A stretch of 33,550 nt of DNA from Mucidula mucida (GCA_015501055.1 JADNYV010000373.1:1-33550); one strand, 5' to 3'. Positions 10,049 to 22,449 are shown, numbered from the stretch's first letter. Notes: generated from the letters alone by a model not told the origin. Made by a program: numbers and translations.

Positions 10049-10121
10049 CTAGCCAGGTAACCGATGCCTACTGTATGAGCTCGACGCTTGCTCATATAGT
10101 AGGCATCGGTTACCTGGCTAG
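10049..10121. repeat. Nearly perfect 32-bp hairpin with 9-nt loop
   Basis: Arms 10049-10080 and 10090-10121 are inverse complements except for one position, which would be a G-U pair in RNA. The arms begin CTAGCCAGGTAACCGATGCC; the loop is TCGACGCTT. After a short mismatch CTCAG (about 10035-10039) pairs with CTGAG (about 10130-10134), extending the structure. It lies about 270 bp past the stop of the F-box gene, so it could be a foldback element or a structured 3' RNA. The hexamer CCAAGC occurs on both sides (10044-10049, 10123-10128) but not flush with the arms. Confidence 0.85.
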
Positions 10122-10388
10122 TCCCAAGCCTGAGCACAAATGACTTGCGCGCAAGCGGAAGAAGCGGGGGAAGCGTATAGTATACGTGATGGATACTGAC
10201 AGAGACGCCATGTGCGAGAAAGTGAAGCTTAAAACGATAGATGAATGATGAGAACTGTAACAGATAACTCGTGGGAATGTGGTAAGAAGGGAAGATAGAA
10301 AACAAACCATCCGAGCAAAATCTGGGCGGGGTACGTTTCTTCATCGAAGACAAGAACCATCAGGAAAAAAAAACATTCCAAAGCTACT

Positions 10389-12041
10389 CTAATACCAAGG
10401 ATCAAACGCGTACTCGTCATAGTAATCATCCCCGTCATACATACTTTCAGAATCCTCGTCAGACATATCAGGGTCCACCTCCTGATGATCCCATTCCATC
10501 TTCCCAACGAGTGGTTCAAGAAGAAGAACATCTTCATGGTACAACCCCACACAACATTCCATCTTCAATAAGCGCAGCCTGGCTTTGCGGCTGCCGCGAA
10601 ACTGAAGCGTGGCCTTCAAATCGTCTACGCCATCAGAAAACTCCGTGTCAACAATGCTGAGTTCACGCAGATTCGGGAACTGGACACTTTCTGTCCCGTC
10701 GTCGGGGTTCTTTGGGGTACCAAGCGCTTTGATGAAATTGTCCGCAGCGCGCTCCATTTCAAGCGACTTCAGCTGTTGACATGCTTCGAAGACACCAAAG
10801 GACGCCAACCCAAACCCAACCACGGCATCCAAGTGGATTCGAAGATTCCGAATCCGAGAGAGGGGAAAAGCATCTCCAATCGTCTGTAGAACGCTCTTGT
10901 AGCTGGCCAATCCCCTATCCCAGGTCATCACCAGCTGGAAAGGTGAGTCGACATAAGGACCCTGATTCGGCCAAAATCGTACTCGAAGGCTGTTGCTAAA
11001 ACTGACCGAATCAAGGGAGAACATGTTCATTGAACGATCGAGAACTCTCGTCGAATCGACGCCACACTCATTGAGAGCACTGAGGAACGGACCAAAGTCG
11101 TGGGGTGTACATGATGATGTTGTCGCGTAGACAGACATATCGATGACCACGTCGCTTGGGAAAGACAAGTGTAGGAGGAGTTTAGTAGCAGGCACGACGC
11201 CAGAATGAAGATGCAGACGAGAGAGATGCGCAAGAGTGATGAGGTGTTGCGAACGTGACAGTGTAGTGTACGTCGCTGCATCCATGCTCTCGAGTATACC
11301 GTGCAGGTGGAGCACTTCAAGCATGGGTGTATTGCTCAAGGCGGTTGTCACTTCGGCTATGGTAGCAGGATGTGATGTCGGGCCCTTCAACTCGAGATGA
11401 GTGAGGCCTTTCAATATACCTGAATTCCATGTCAAGTGACATTGCTTGAGCTCGAGATGGCGCAGGCGGGGAGTATCTCCACCAAGGAAATCATCAGGTA
11501 GTGAGACGCTCTGCCCAGGGATGCCCGAGTAGGATGCAGAATTATTGTACTCAAGAGTCAAGGTGTGCAGATTAGGCGCAGGTTGGTTGAGTGATTTCGT
11601 CAACGTTGAAAAGTCGCCGCGTAGACGCAGCTCGACGGTACGCCCAATGTGCTCCAACGCAGTCGACACTGTCTTGAGCATCCTGTTAAGCCGCCAATGG
11701 TCGAGCACGTGCAGAGTCAGCGGCGCCTCCATGGACCTTTGGAGCATTTCATTCGTCCATCGCGACGGGCGCTCAAAAGTGATGTAACTCCACATTGCAG
11801 GGCATTTCAAAGCTGCCGCGCGCCATTGGGAGCAGACGTGCGTTACTGCCATCCAGAGCGGAGGACACGTCGTGTATGTGGTGAGAATGAAGATTTGGCA
11901 GAGGACTTCAACGGGAAGGCGGGATATGGGAGCAAGCATGTTTCGCTGAAATTTGAGAACCCGCACAGCGCTCTCATACTGCGCGATTTGCGCGTCAATT
12001 TCGTCTAATCCTGTACTCCTGGGAGCTTCCAAGTCGTCCAT
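10389..12041 (-). CDS. F-box protein, 550 residues (downstream tandem paralog)
   Basis: Single-exon gene beginning MDDLEAPRSTGLDEIDAQIA. It has the arrangement typical of the expanded agaricomycete F-box family: a short N-terminal coiled coil, then the F-box (APISRLPVEVLCQIFILT ... VTHVCSQWRAAALKCPAMWS, about residues 36-86). The long C-terminal part consists of Leu-rich, LRR-like strands (LRHLELKQCHLTW, LTHLELKGPT) and a very acidic tail ending EYAFDPWY. F-box proteins bind Skp1 and recruit substrates to SCF ubiquitin ligases; the substrate cannot be told from sequence. The next gene upstream on the same strand is a paralog in the same order, 231 bp away. Confidence 0.9.
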   Translation of the reverse strand: MDDLEAPRSTGLDEIDAQIAQYESAVRVLKFQRNMLAPISRLPVEVLCQIFILTTYTTCPPLWMAVTHVCSQWRAAALKCPAMWSYITFERPSRWTNEMLQRSMEAPLTLHVLDHWRLNRMLKTVSTALEHIGRTVELRLRGDFSTLTKSLNQPAPNLHTLTLEYNNSASYSGIPGQSVSLPDDFLGGDTPRLRHLELKQCHLTWNSGILKGLTHLELKGPTSHPATIAEVTTALSNTPMLEVLHLHGILESMDAATYTTLSRSQHLITLAHLSRLHLHSGVVPATKLLLHLSFPSDVVIDMSVYATTSSCTPHDFGPFLSALNECGVDSTRVLDRSMNMFSLDSVSFSNSLRVRFWPNQGPYVDSPFQLVMTWDRGLASYKSVLQTIGDAFPLSRIRNLRIHLDAVVGFGLASFGVFEACQQLKSLEMERAADNFIKALGTPKNPDDGTESVQFPNLRELSIVDTEFSDGVDDLKATLQFRGSRKARLRLLKMECCVGLYHEDVLLLEPLVGKMEWDHQEVDPDMSDEDSESMYDGDDYYDEYAFDPWY

Positions 12042-12272
12042 TAGAAACTGCTGGAATAGAATTGCTGTCAGGTTTCATTGAGCTGGGGCTTGAGCACATA
12101 CGATATTGGTTCAAGTCTGTCAAGGGTGGAGAATAGACTCGAAACAGGCCTCTATGCAGACCACCGTAAGTGATAAGAAAGAGGATAGTGGTGGATGCAG
12201 ATGATGGTCAATATTGACGTGGCGCCGATCACGTTACGAAAGGGGTTGTATGGAGTCGCGTGTTTTAACAAT

Positions 12273-13898
12273 TCAGTACAATGAATATACATGTTTAGTA
12301 CTGTCTGAGCCACTAGTGTCCTCATCCTCCGAAATGCTCTGTTCTATTCCGTCCCAGATCACCTCCTCTGCAAGGCCGGTTAAACTATCCACGTCTTCTT
12401 CGTACAAAGCAACACATTCCTCCAGTTGGAGAGTATGAAGCTTCATGCCGCGGGATACACGGGCAGCTAGAGTCTCGCACAGATGGTCCACGCCTAAAGG
12501 AAATTCGACATTTCGAATGCACAGTGTACGAAGGGCAGGAAAGGCTAAAGACGTGGTGCCAGCCTCACTAATTCGGCCATTATTGCGCTTCCTGGACGGG
12601 AGGCCTAGAGCACTGATGAAGTCGGCAGTAACATTATCCAAGGCCATGATTTCGACATTGTAACAGCGGCATAGCAGTTCCATAGAGGATGAATCTGTTT
12701 CAATGGTGGACCGAAGTCGGAGTACTCGAATGCGTGAACAGGAAAGCATATCGCTTATGCTTTTCAAAGCCGACTCTCTCGGGGGAAAATCACCATCCCC
12801 TAGACAGTCGAGTTCCAAGGCGAGGAAAGGGGTGCTGTTGTAATTCCCATCGGGCCACGCCTGTATTCGTAGGTAGCTCGAGGATCCGATGGTGACCGAA
12901 AAGGTGTCGATCGACCGATGAAGGAGCCGAGTCGAATGGTGCACGCACCCGTCGAGAGCAGAAAGGAATGGTGCGAAGCTGAAGTTGCAAAACGCGCTTC
13001 CCTCGACGGATATGTCAACTTTGGTAGCCAAGGGAATTGAAAGGTGGCGGAGGAGGTCTGTAATGGCCATAACACCAGAGCCCATGCGAAGTTCCAATAA
13101 TCGTGGAAGTTGCACGAGGTCGCGGAGGGGGACAATGTCGGTATTGGCAGTTTTCAGAGCATCGTAAAGCTCCAGGTTCTCAAGCAGTGGCATATTACCC
13201 AATACCGGTAACAATTCGTCAATGGAAGCGGCGCCATCCTCTCCCGGGCTCCTCACAACCAGGTGCGTTAGATTGTTCAACAGGGCTGAAGTCCAACCCA
13301 ATTGGCAGAATTTTATTGTCAGTTTCCGCAGAGAGGGGGCGTGCCCCGAAAGCAGATCGTCCGCAATGGACAGCCGAGTGCTCAGAGAAGGGACGGGAAT
13401 TTGGGTGAGGGTCAACACGCGAAGGAATGGTGCGGGTTGGTGTAGGGAGGCTAGTGTAGTTTGCATGTCGCCGAGAGGGCCAGACAGTGCGAGGTGTACA
13501 GTGCGTCCAATGTGGTTCAGCGCCTCTGTTACTGCGTTGCGCATCATCGGAGTACCATAAACCATGTTCGCATTAACGGTCAACGGTGCGTCCATGGACC
13601 GTTTAATCATCTCGTGCACCCATTCTGGCGCGCTCTTGAATGTGAGGGTGCTCCATAGGGCGGGGCAACCCAGTGCTGCGTGCCTCCACTGCGTACACAC
13701 ATGTGACACCTGTATCCATTGCGACTGTGTAGACTCGCGGGAGGTGAGAATGAAGATATGACAAAGGACCTCGACAGGAAGACGGGAGATAAGAGCGAGG
13801 GCGTTCCGACGCGATTTCAAACACCGGATGGTCTCCTCGTGTCTTGAGATTTCAGTATTAATAGCATCCACCGTATTTGCTGGATTTGCCTGGGTCAT
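12273..13898 (-). CDS. F-box protein, 541 residues (upstream tandem paralog)
   Basis: Single-exon gene beginning MTQANPANTVDAINTEISRH. Like its neighbour it has an N-terminal coiled coil (INTEISRHEETIRCLKSRRN), an F-box (ALISRLPVEVLCHIFILT ... VSHVCTQWRHAALGCPALWS) and a Leu-rich repeat-like C-terminal region. Both proteins share the landmarks PAPFLRVLTL/PAPNLHTLTL, SMDAPLTV/SMEAPLTL and a closing ALYEEDVDSL/GLYHEDVLLL block before an acidic tail. They therefore arose by tandem duplication, now well diverged. Expected role: substrate receptor of an SCF ubiquitin ligase. Target unknown. Confidence 0.9.
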   Translation of the reverse strand: MTQANPANTVDAINTEISRHEETIRCLKSRRNALALISRLPVEVLCHIFILTSRESTQSQWIQVSHVCTQWRHAALGCPALWSTLTFKSAPEWVHEMIKRSMDAPLTVNANMVYGTPMMRNAVTEALNHIGRTVHLALSGPLGDMQTTLASLHQPAPFLRVLTLTQIPVPSLSTRLSIADDLLSGHAPSLRKLTIKFCQLGWTSALLNNLTHLVVRSPGEDGAASIDELLPVLGNMPLLENLELYDALKTANTDIVPLRDLVQLPRLLELRMGSGVMAITDLLRHLSIPLATKVDISVEGSAFCNFSFAPFLSALDGCVHHSTRLLHRSIDTFSVTIGSSSYLRIQAWPDGNYNSTPFLALELDCLGDGDFPPRESALKSISDMLSCSRIRVLRLRSTIETDSSSMELLCRCYNVEIMALDNVTADFISALGLPSRKRNNGRISEAGTTSLAFPALRTLCIRNVEFPLGVDHLCETLAARVSRGMKLHTLQLEECVALYEEDVDSLTGLAEEVIWDGIEQSISEDEDTSGSDSTKHVYSLY

Positions 13899-14445
13899 GA
13901 CTATGATTACTGAATAAATGTCAGAAAATCAAGAAAACAGACATACGGGGCGTGACGTTCGTGAATGGGGAGGGGTAGACCAGCTACACAGCAAGCACAG
14001 GCTACAGAGTTAACCTTTGTATAGGTGGGCAAGTGCACAGCCAAGGTGACGGAAAGACGCCTTGGGAACGTCACCATGTGATCGCGGACGAATGCCGGGC
14101 CGCTTATTTTCAGCTACGGTTGCAGGCTACCACCATCGACGTAGACTTGAGTACCCGAAGTTGGTCAGAGCTGGCCTTTCCGCGCTGTATCTCCGCTCCG
14201 CTGCTCCCTCCTCCGATGTTATTTACGCGCGACAGTCACGGAAAAAAACATGACGGACCTGCACCCGCCTCCATTCATCTTGTCAAAAACAAACAGGTGT
14301 TATGAATGTCCGGTGGCCAGCTGAGAATCGAAGCTAGCTCTCCAACCTTCAATTACGTCTCAATCGAATAGGATTCTTCTTCTTCGCTTCCGCGTTAGCT
14401 ATTTAAGGCTCTATTGTGAGAAGGACTCTCGTTCCCTCCTTCACC
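13899..14445. promoter_or_regulatory. Divergent promoter between F-box gene and ppo
   Basis: 547 bp between the F-box start (13898, -) and the ppo start (14446, +). TATTTAAG at 14400-14407 is a plausible TATA element, though only about 40 bp before the ppo ATG. No repeats were seen. Confidence 0.45.
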
Positions 14446-17400
14446 ATGCCCAACGGAGTCTTCAGAAAACTCAGTCAAAGCGCTAACTCGTTCCGTCGCA
14501 ATTCGAGGATCTTCAGTGATAAGGAGACCAAGAACGCCGCTGCAGACTCCAACCATGTCAACGGGGCGACTAACGGGACGATGAACGGAATCTCCAACGG
14601 AACAGGCAACGGCCACGACTCTGGCACTGTAGCAGTAATACCTGAAGAGCCCGCTTCTTCGAATGTTCAACCTGTAAAGTCTACACCTGTTGACCAGATA
14701 CCTGCAGAAGTACATGCCAATGGGGTATCTCTTCCCCAAATACTCAAGGACCTCGGAAAACAGGTATAGTAAGCTCCACTTCTCGATATCTCCGGTACTC
14801 ATTTCTCTTAGATACAAGGTGGCTTAGATCACTCCACACTCGTGAGTCCAACTTACATCTCTATGAGTGATCAAAGATGCTCAACTTACGATAGGCCGCC
14901 GCGATAGATTTTATACGGCATAAGGACGGCATGGACGATCGAAAGCTCTTTGTAAGTATACAAGCAGCAGAAAAAAGTACTCGTTCTTGAAACGCTTTTT
15001 AAGCTCGAACACCTTCTGACGTTCATCTCGCGTCTTCCTCACGATTCCTCGTGGTCTTTGGAAGCTCAAAACAAAGTCATCGCTCTCTGTATGCGTACTT
15101 CAAAGCCTATGGTTGTTTGTGCTCACATCCACCACAGTGTACAACGACCTGTCCCACCCTCCTCCGACATATGTAGGAAACGAATATAAATTTCGCGCCG
15201 CAGATGGTTCAAATAACAATATACTTGCGCCGGATATGGGTAAAGCAGGGACGCCGTACTCTCGCAGCGTTCAGCAAATACATACTCTTTCTCCCAAAGA
15301 CTTGCCAGACGCTGGCCTGGTCTTCGATACGTTAGTGGGCCGCTTGTCGACCAATATACTATCTAACTTCACTGCTCTCCAGGCTTCTACAGCGCGAGAA
15401 GGTTCGCCCGCGCCTTCCTGTACGCGAATGGAATACACTAACGTGTCCTGTAGTTTGTAAAACATCCGGGAGGGTTATCTTCTCTTATGTTCGGCTTCGC
15501 TGCCCTGGTCATCCACACGTACATCTTCACTCTTTCAAAACGCGCACTTTTCAACGCCACTCTTAGGGTCTTCCGTACATCTCATACAGACGTCAACATA
15601 AACGAGACCTCATCTTACGTCGACTTAGCGCCGCTGTACGGCAACAACCAAAGTGACCAGGATAGGGTCCGTAAGCACGACGGCTATGGCCTTATGCACA
15701 ACGATGTTTTCGCGGAGAACCGACTCTTGCTCTTGCCACCCGCATGCAGCGTCCTACTTGTCTTGTTCTGTCGCAATCACAACGTAAGTCTGTCACCCAA
15801 AATTCTTTTGACTATGTCTAAGCGGCGCGAAGTTCATAGCAAAGAAGCTCTTCGAGATCAACGAACATGGAACATTCGTCGACCCTTCTACACTCACACC
15901 GGAGCACCTGAAGGCCCAGGATGAAGAAATATTCCAGACTGCTCGACTAGTCAATTGTGGATGGTTTGGAAGCATTGTCTTCTCTGACTATTTCTCGTGC
16001 ATCCTGGGTCTCGTTCGCACAGGAAGCAATTGGAGTCTGAGTCCTTTTGGCGTACGTATTTGAGGTAAACCTTCGTATCGATTATTCACATACATCGATC
16101 TAGGACTTCCGAACGCCAGACCATGCTACGTTCGAACGTGGCAAAGGAAACGTGTGTAGCGTCGAGGTATGGCCATTCTTCGATTGTCCTACATAAGACT
16201 GATTGCATAGTTTAACTGCCTCTACCGCTGGCATGCAACGACGAGTCAGAAGAATGAAAAATGGGTCGAACGATTGATGAGTGATATATTCAAAGGAAAA
16301 CCTTTGCCAGAAATTACTGCGGAGGATTTCAAGTGGTTGGACAGCGTCTCCACAGTATGGATCAAGATCTTACTCATTGGACGTTCGGAGAGTAAGGATC
16401 TTGATTCACCTTTGCTGCCTTCTGTACTCAATGTTTTGATGCAGCATGAAACGTGGCGAAGACGGAACTTTCAATGATGAGGACCTAGGAAAAATTCTTC
16501 ATGATGCGTCGGTGACTGCCTCGAACGCTAAATGCTTAACACTGATTGATGGTGTAGGACTGATGATCCGGCTGCCGCTTTTGGTGCCAGAGGAACGCCA
16601 GTCGCGATGCGCCTTCATGAAGTAATGGGCATCGAACAGAACCGTCGATGGGGCACGTGTTCCATGAACGAATTTAGAAAGGTAACGAGCTTTCCTGGTC
16701 TCTTCTCAGTCATGCTGATCAAGCCTTCTTTGTAGTTCCTCGGACTCAAGAGTGAGTCCCTCGTTGCCTCGCAAGAAGTCTCGTTAACGTTCCTCTTTCT
16801 CAGCGTACAGCACGTTCCTTGAATGGAACTCCAACCCCGAGATTGCACATGCTGCCGAGAAACTATACGGCCACATTGACAATTTAGAGTTGTACGTCGG
16901 ACTACAGGCAGAGGATGCCAAGCCCCTCGTTGACGGCGCTGGGCTTTGTCCAGGTTCGTTCTATTACTTTTAATCCAAGGCGGATCTGGGAGCTTACAAT
17001 TCTCGCCAGGGTACACCATCAGCCGCGCCATCCTCAGCGACGCGATCGCTCTCACTCGAGGCGATCGCTTCTTCACGCAAGACTACACGCCCGCCAACCT
17101 AACCACATGGGGTTTCGCGGACTGCCAGCGCGACCCCAATGCATTCGGGTTCGGAAGTGCACTAGGGAAGCTGTTCCTCCGAACGCTTCCCAAGGAGTTT
17201 GGAGAAGAAGGCAACAGCGTGTACGCGTTCTTCCCGCTCATGACGCCCGATTCGATGAAGGTGCATCTGGAGCAGATGGGCCAGGCGGACAAGTATGATT
17301 TTACGCGCCCGGTGAAAAAGGTGACGACTACCGGAGATGAGGCGCAGAGACGTATTGTCAAGAGGGGCGCTGCTGTTTTAGAGTTGGGAGGTCGAGGGTA

Positions 17401-18771
17401 GGCTGACTCCGTTCGGGTATTCGGTTACTCATGAGACGCCGGCAGGTTCTATCCCATTCAGAAGGACGAGAAGCGTCGCAGCGTAGTTATCGGCGCGTTG
17501 GTCAATCTAGTTGGGTCGGAGGATCGTGTTAGAGAGTACTTCTTCAGCCATACGACGTCGCTGATCAAGCTCAATTCTTTCCCCGTGGTCGGCGGCAAGC
17601 AACGCGTTGTTGACGTTGTCAAGGATGTGTTCAAGGTGCTCGCGATGGTTTGGGCTGCTGATGTTGTACGTTCCTCCCTCCGTTGTTACTATACCACCTG
17701 TTCGACTCTGCTACAGGGCGGTATCACACTCAAGACGAATGATGCGCCTCATGGAATGTATACTGCCTACGAGTTGTTTGATATTCTTGGAGACCTTTAC
17801 GAGCAAGTAAACGCTACTGTTTGATGATCAACGGCTAACAATCACATCCAGATTTGTGTTTATGAATGTCGATCAGGCCAACTTGATGCACATGAAGGAA
17901 AAGGTGTCGGCCGATGTCAAGAAACTTGCGCAGCATATCAGGTCTTCCGTCGCTGCCAATAACTGGGTGAGAAAGATCACCCTTGTGACTGCGTCTTGCT
18001 GAATAGATTCAAAGTTCCCGAATCTTTCGATTTTCGGGAGGAAGAAGGAAAACGACGATGTCGACGAGAAGCAGTTTGCGAAACGTCTGGGCGAATTGGG
18101 TGTGCCGGCTGATGAGATGGTCAATACTATCCTCGCGATCATGGTGGGCGCCTCGGTTGAGCTGTCACTCGGTACTTTGATTGCGTTTTTGCGTTCCGTC
18201 CGTGCCCGGCTGACGGTCTGCAGCTATGACGAATGCGCTTGACTGGGCCTTTGAGCGGAACGTAATAGTGGACAAGTCTGATACCGTCGACAAGCAGCTC
18301 AAGGACGCATTGTACACTGGATCGAAGAGGCCGGGTCTGGGCGTTTCAAAGTTGGTGGCAGTTTTTCTTCCCGTGAATTTACTTTACGAATTAATGGATT
18401 CTAGATGCCTGGGAGACGAACTGACCATTAAAGTAATGGATTTTGTTTACTGCTGGATGCGAACTGAATGTTTCGGCAGATTCTCGCGGAGACTTTACGG
18501 GCAGTGTTCAGCTTCCCTGGAATGTGTCGCGGACCGGGACATTCGGGTGCGCTTAATAGGCAAGTTGCGCGCACCGTGCTGGGTTTTTTCATTGATTCAT
18601 TTCGATTTAATTGATAGGTTTTTGATTGAACATGAGGAGATGGAGTATGCATACCTGGACAAGGACAGAAAGCTGACGCCTTGGCCTAGTTCGATGATGG
18701 TAAAGGTGAGAATCTTGATATTTTCGGCGGGATCGGAATTCAAATTGTTTTGGCAGTACAACGCACAGTGA
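14446..18771 (+). CDS. ppo: Psi-factor-producing oxygenase: heme fatty-acid dioxygenase fused to a shortened P450 domain
   Basis: Ppo enzymes oxygenate linoleate to 8-hydroperoxide (dioxygenase half) and isomerise it (P450 half), making oxylipin signals. About 25 exons, roughly 1032 residues: 14446-14763, 14812-14841, 14895-14951, 15004-15088, 15138-15334, 15393-15401 (9 nt), 15454-15518, 15567-15783, 15833-16051, 16104-16166, 16211-16391, 16445-16507, 16558-16681, 16736-16751, 16804-16953, 17010-17397, 17446-17665, 17717-17802, 17852-17966, 18015-18171, 18224-18350, 18405-18432, 18480-18559, 18618-18705, 18757-18771. The peroxidase core shows SSYVDLAPLYG, FAENRLLLLPPA, FIAKKLFEI and YRWHATTS (radical Tyr 16223-16225, proximal His 16232-16234), then MGIEQNRRWG and CPGYTISRAILSDAIALTRG. 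The C-terminal half keeps the heme-thiolate motif KCLGDELTIK (Cys 18406-18408) and the end WPSSMMVKYNAQ but lacks the ExxR stretch. Introns at 17803 and 18560 use GC donors. One base appears missing near 16353. The N-terminus has an Asn/Gly-rich, probably disordered tract. Confidence 0.9.
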
Positions 18772-19306
18772 CATTTCGCGGCTGGGCCAGGGCTGGGCGA
18801 GCGGTGATTGCCATTTCTGGGAAAAAGAGTTGAGTTTCATGAATGTACGATACGTTTTAATGTGTTCCTCCCGTTCATGATTGCGTGATGGGCTCGGCAA
18901 GAAGATCACACATGTATCGTTTGAGGCGAAAACGTTGAAGAATTCGTGGGCTCCTGTGAATAAATCGGGTAAAGTGTGTCATGTATTCTGTGCGGGCGAC
19001 TGTAAGGGGAGGGGAAAGGCTAAAGTGCCGAAAGAACAAAGGCAAGGACAAAACGAGAGGAGAATTACGGGTGGAGATGGAACGATGTCTGATGGTACTG
19101 GGGCGCAGGTAATAATAGAAAAGAAAAGAAAAAAAGTGTTAATGAAAATGCCGGCGGATCCGAGAAGACGGAGGCAATATTCCGGCATAGCTGTCAGTTT
19201 GTGAGGGGGAATGAAGCCGGGGAAAGATGACGGAATGGAGGGAGAGCGAGCAGAGACGGCCCCAAGCGTCCTGCACTGCACAGTAGAGAGCCATAGGGAA
19301 GCGCGG
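18772..19306. other. Intergenic between ppo and the PAK kinase gene
   Basis: ppo 3' UTR followed by purine-rich DNA. No ORF has coding character on either strand and no repeat element was seen. Confidence 0.4.
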
Positions 19307-19317
19307 TGAGTCACGTG
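19307..19317. promoter_or_regulatory. Composite bZIP/E-box site upstream of the PAK kinase gene
   Basis: TGAGTCACGTG combines a perfect Gcn4/AP-1 site (TGAGTCA) with an overlapping E-box (CACGTG), about 230 bp before the kinase start codon. Both motifs are palindrome-type transcription-factor sites. Function is inferred from motif and position only. Confidence 0.35.
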
Positions 19318-19545
19318 GAGACTGCTTTCAGTTAACAACCACGACAACGACCGCAGCGGGCGAGCATCGAGCACGACTGCTGGACATCGTGACCGGCGAC
19401 GACGAAAGGGTCGGTCCAGTGTACAACAGGCGGCGGGAAGAGCTTACGTTTTAACGATCACGATTGTTGCTAGAGAGACGGTAGGCTAACATTGAGTTTC
19501 GTTTTGTTGTTGCTGTAAACTGAAAGGAGGTTTAGCGAGAGCCTG

Positions 19546-21783
<2,238 letters not shown>

Positions 21784-22091
21784 ACCCCGCGTAGAATATA
21801 TCTTTTTCATCTATGTACGACACGAAATTGTAATTCATTCATTCCCTTGTTTGGGTTCTTGATATCTATTGGACTGACGAAATGGCTTTGTATATCAATA
21901 GATCACATTCTTCGGAGGACGAACTTGCCGTCCACGTTTAATGGCTCTTGACGCCACACTGAAAAGGCGTCATAACTTGGACAATGAACATGTACAGCAT
22001 AAAACGTATATGTACAGCTCAAACGAAGGCTGAGTCCTATCTTTCGAGCGCTACGCACGGCATGTCTGATGAGGATTCTGGAAGTCTGCAA
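21784..22091. other. Intergenic with a small hairpin
   Basis: PAK 3' UTR and spacer. A perfect 7-bp stem with a 10-nt loop (TGACGCC ... GGCGTCA) sits at 21949-21972. The 13-mer TTGACGCCACACT at 21948-21960 recurs in direct orientation at 22688-22700, on the other side of the MITE. Confidence 0.4.
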
Positions 22092-22449
22092 AGGACCCCC
22101 AATAGTACTAGGAGAGGTCGTTCTGCGGTTCGGACTAGCCAAAATTGGGTCAATGCCGTTCCGAGTTCGGACAGAAACAGCCCGCCGTCAGGCGGGGCCG
22201 GAAAAAAAATCGGACAAAAGGTCGTCTGCTGGAGCAAAATTTCAGTCCCTCTGACGCTTGCGCCCGCAGGGCAGAAATTTGGAGCACTTTCACCAGGCCG
22301 TTCCAAATTCGGACAAAATCAGACCTCTCATGGAGGCCGTTCCAAAAATTCGGACAAACCAGGCCAAAGAGGTCAAAAAGCGGTTCGGACAGAAACCTGG
22401 CAAAACAGGTCAATTTCGGAACGACATTTGGGGGTACTATTGGGGTCCT
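22092..22449. mobile_element. hAT-like MITE, 358 bp, with 8-bp target duplication
   Basis: GTCTGCAA occurs exactly at both borders (22084-22091 and 22450-22457), an 8-bp target-site duplication as made by hAT transposases. The ends are inverted: left AGGACCCCCAATAGTAC, right (complement) AGGACCCCAATAGTAC, with a second matching block GTCGTTC further in. The interior has no believable ORF. It carries about six same-direction copies of TCGGAC (usually TTCGGACA), roughly 20-100 bp apart, near 22127, 22163, 22208, 22308, 22349 and 22385, often preceded by GCCGTTCC. These could be subterminal transposase-binding motifs. It needs a transposase from elsewhere. Confidence 0.85.

Noticed and set aside
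10035..10353. Minus-strand ORFs across the hairpin
   Set aside because: Produced by non-coding DNA around the inverted repeat; no motif and no splice signals linking them to a gene.
15833..18705. An early reading suggested many frameshifts through the whole ppo gene
   Set aside because: GC donors at 17803 and 18560 and correct acceptor choice at 18014/18015 and 18404/18405 restored the frame; only the break near 16353 remained.
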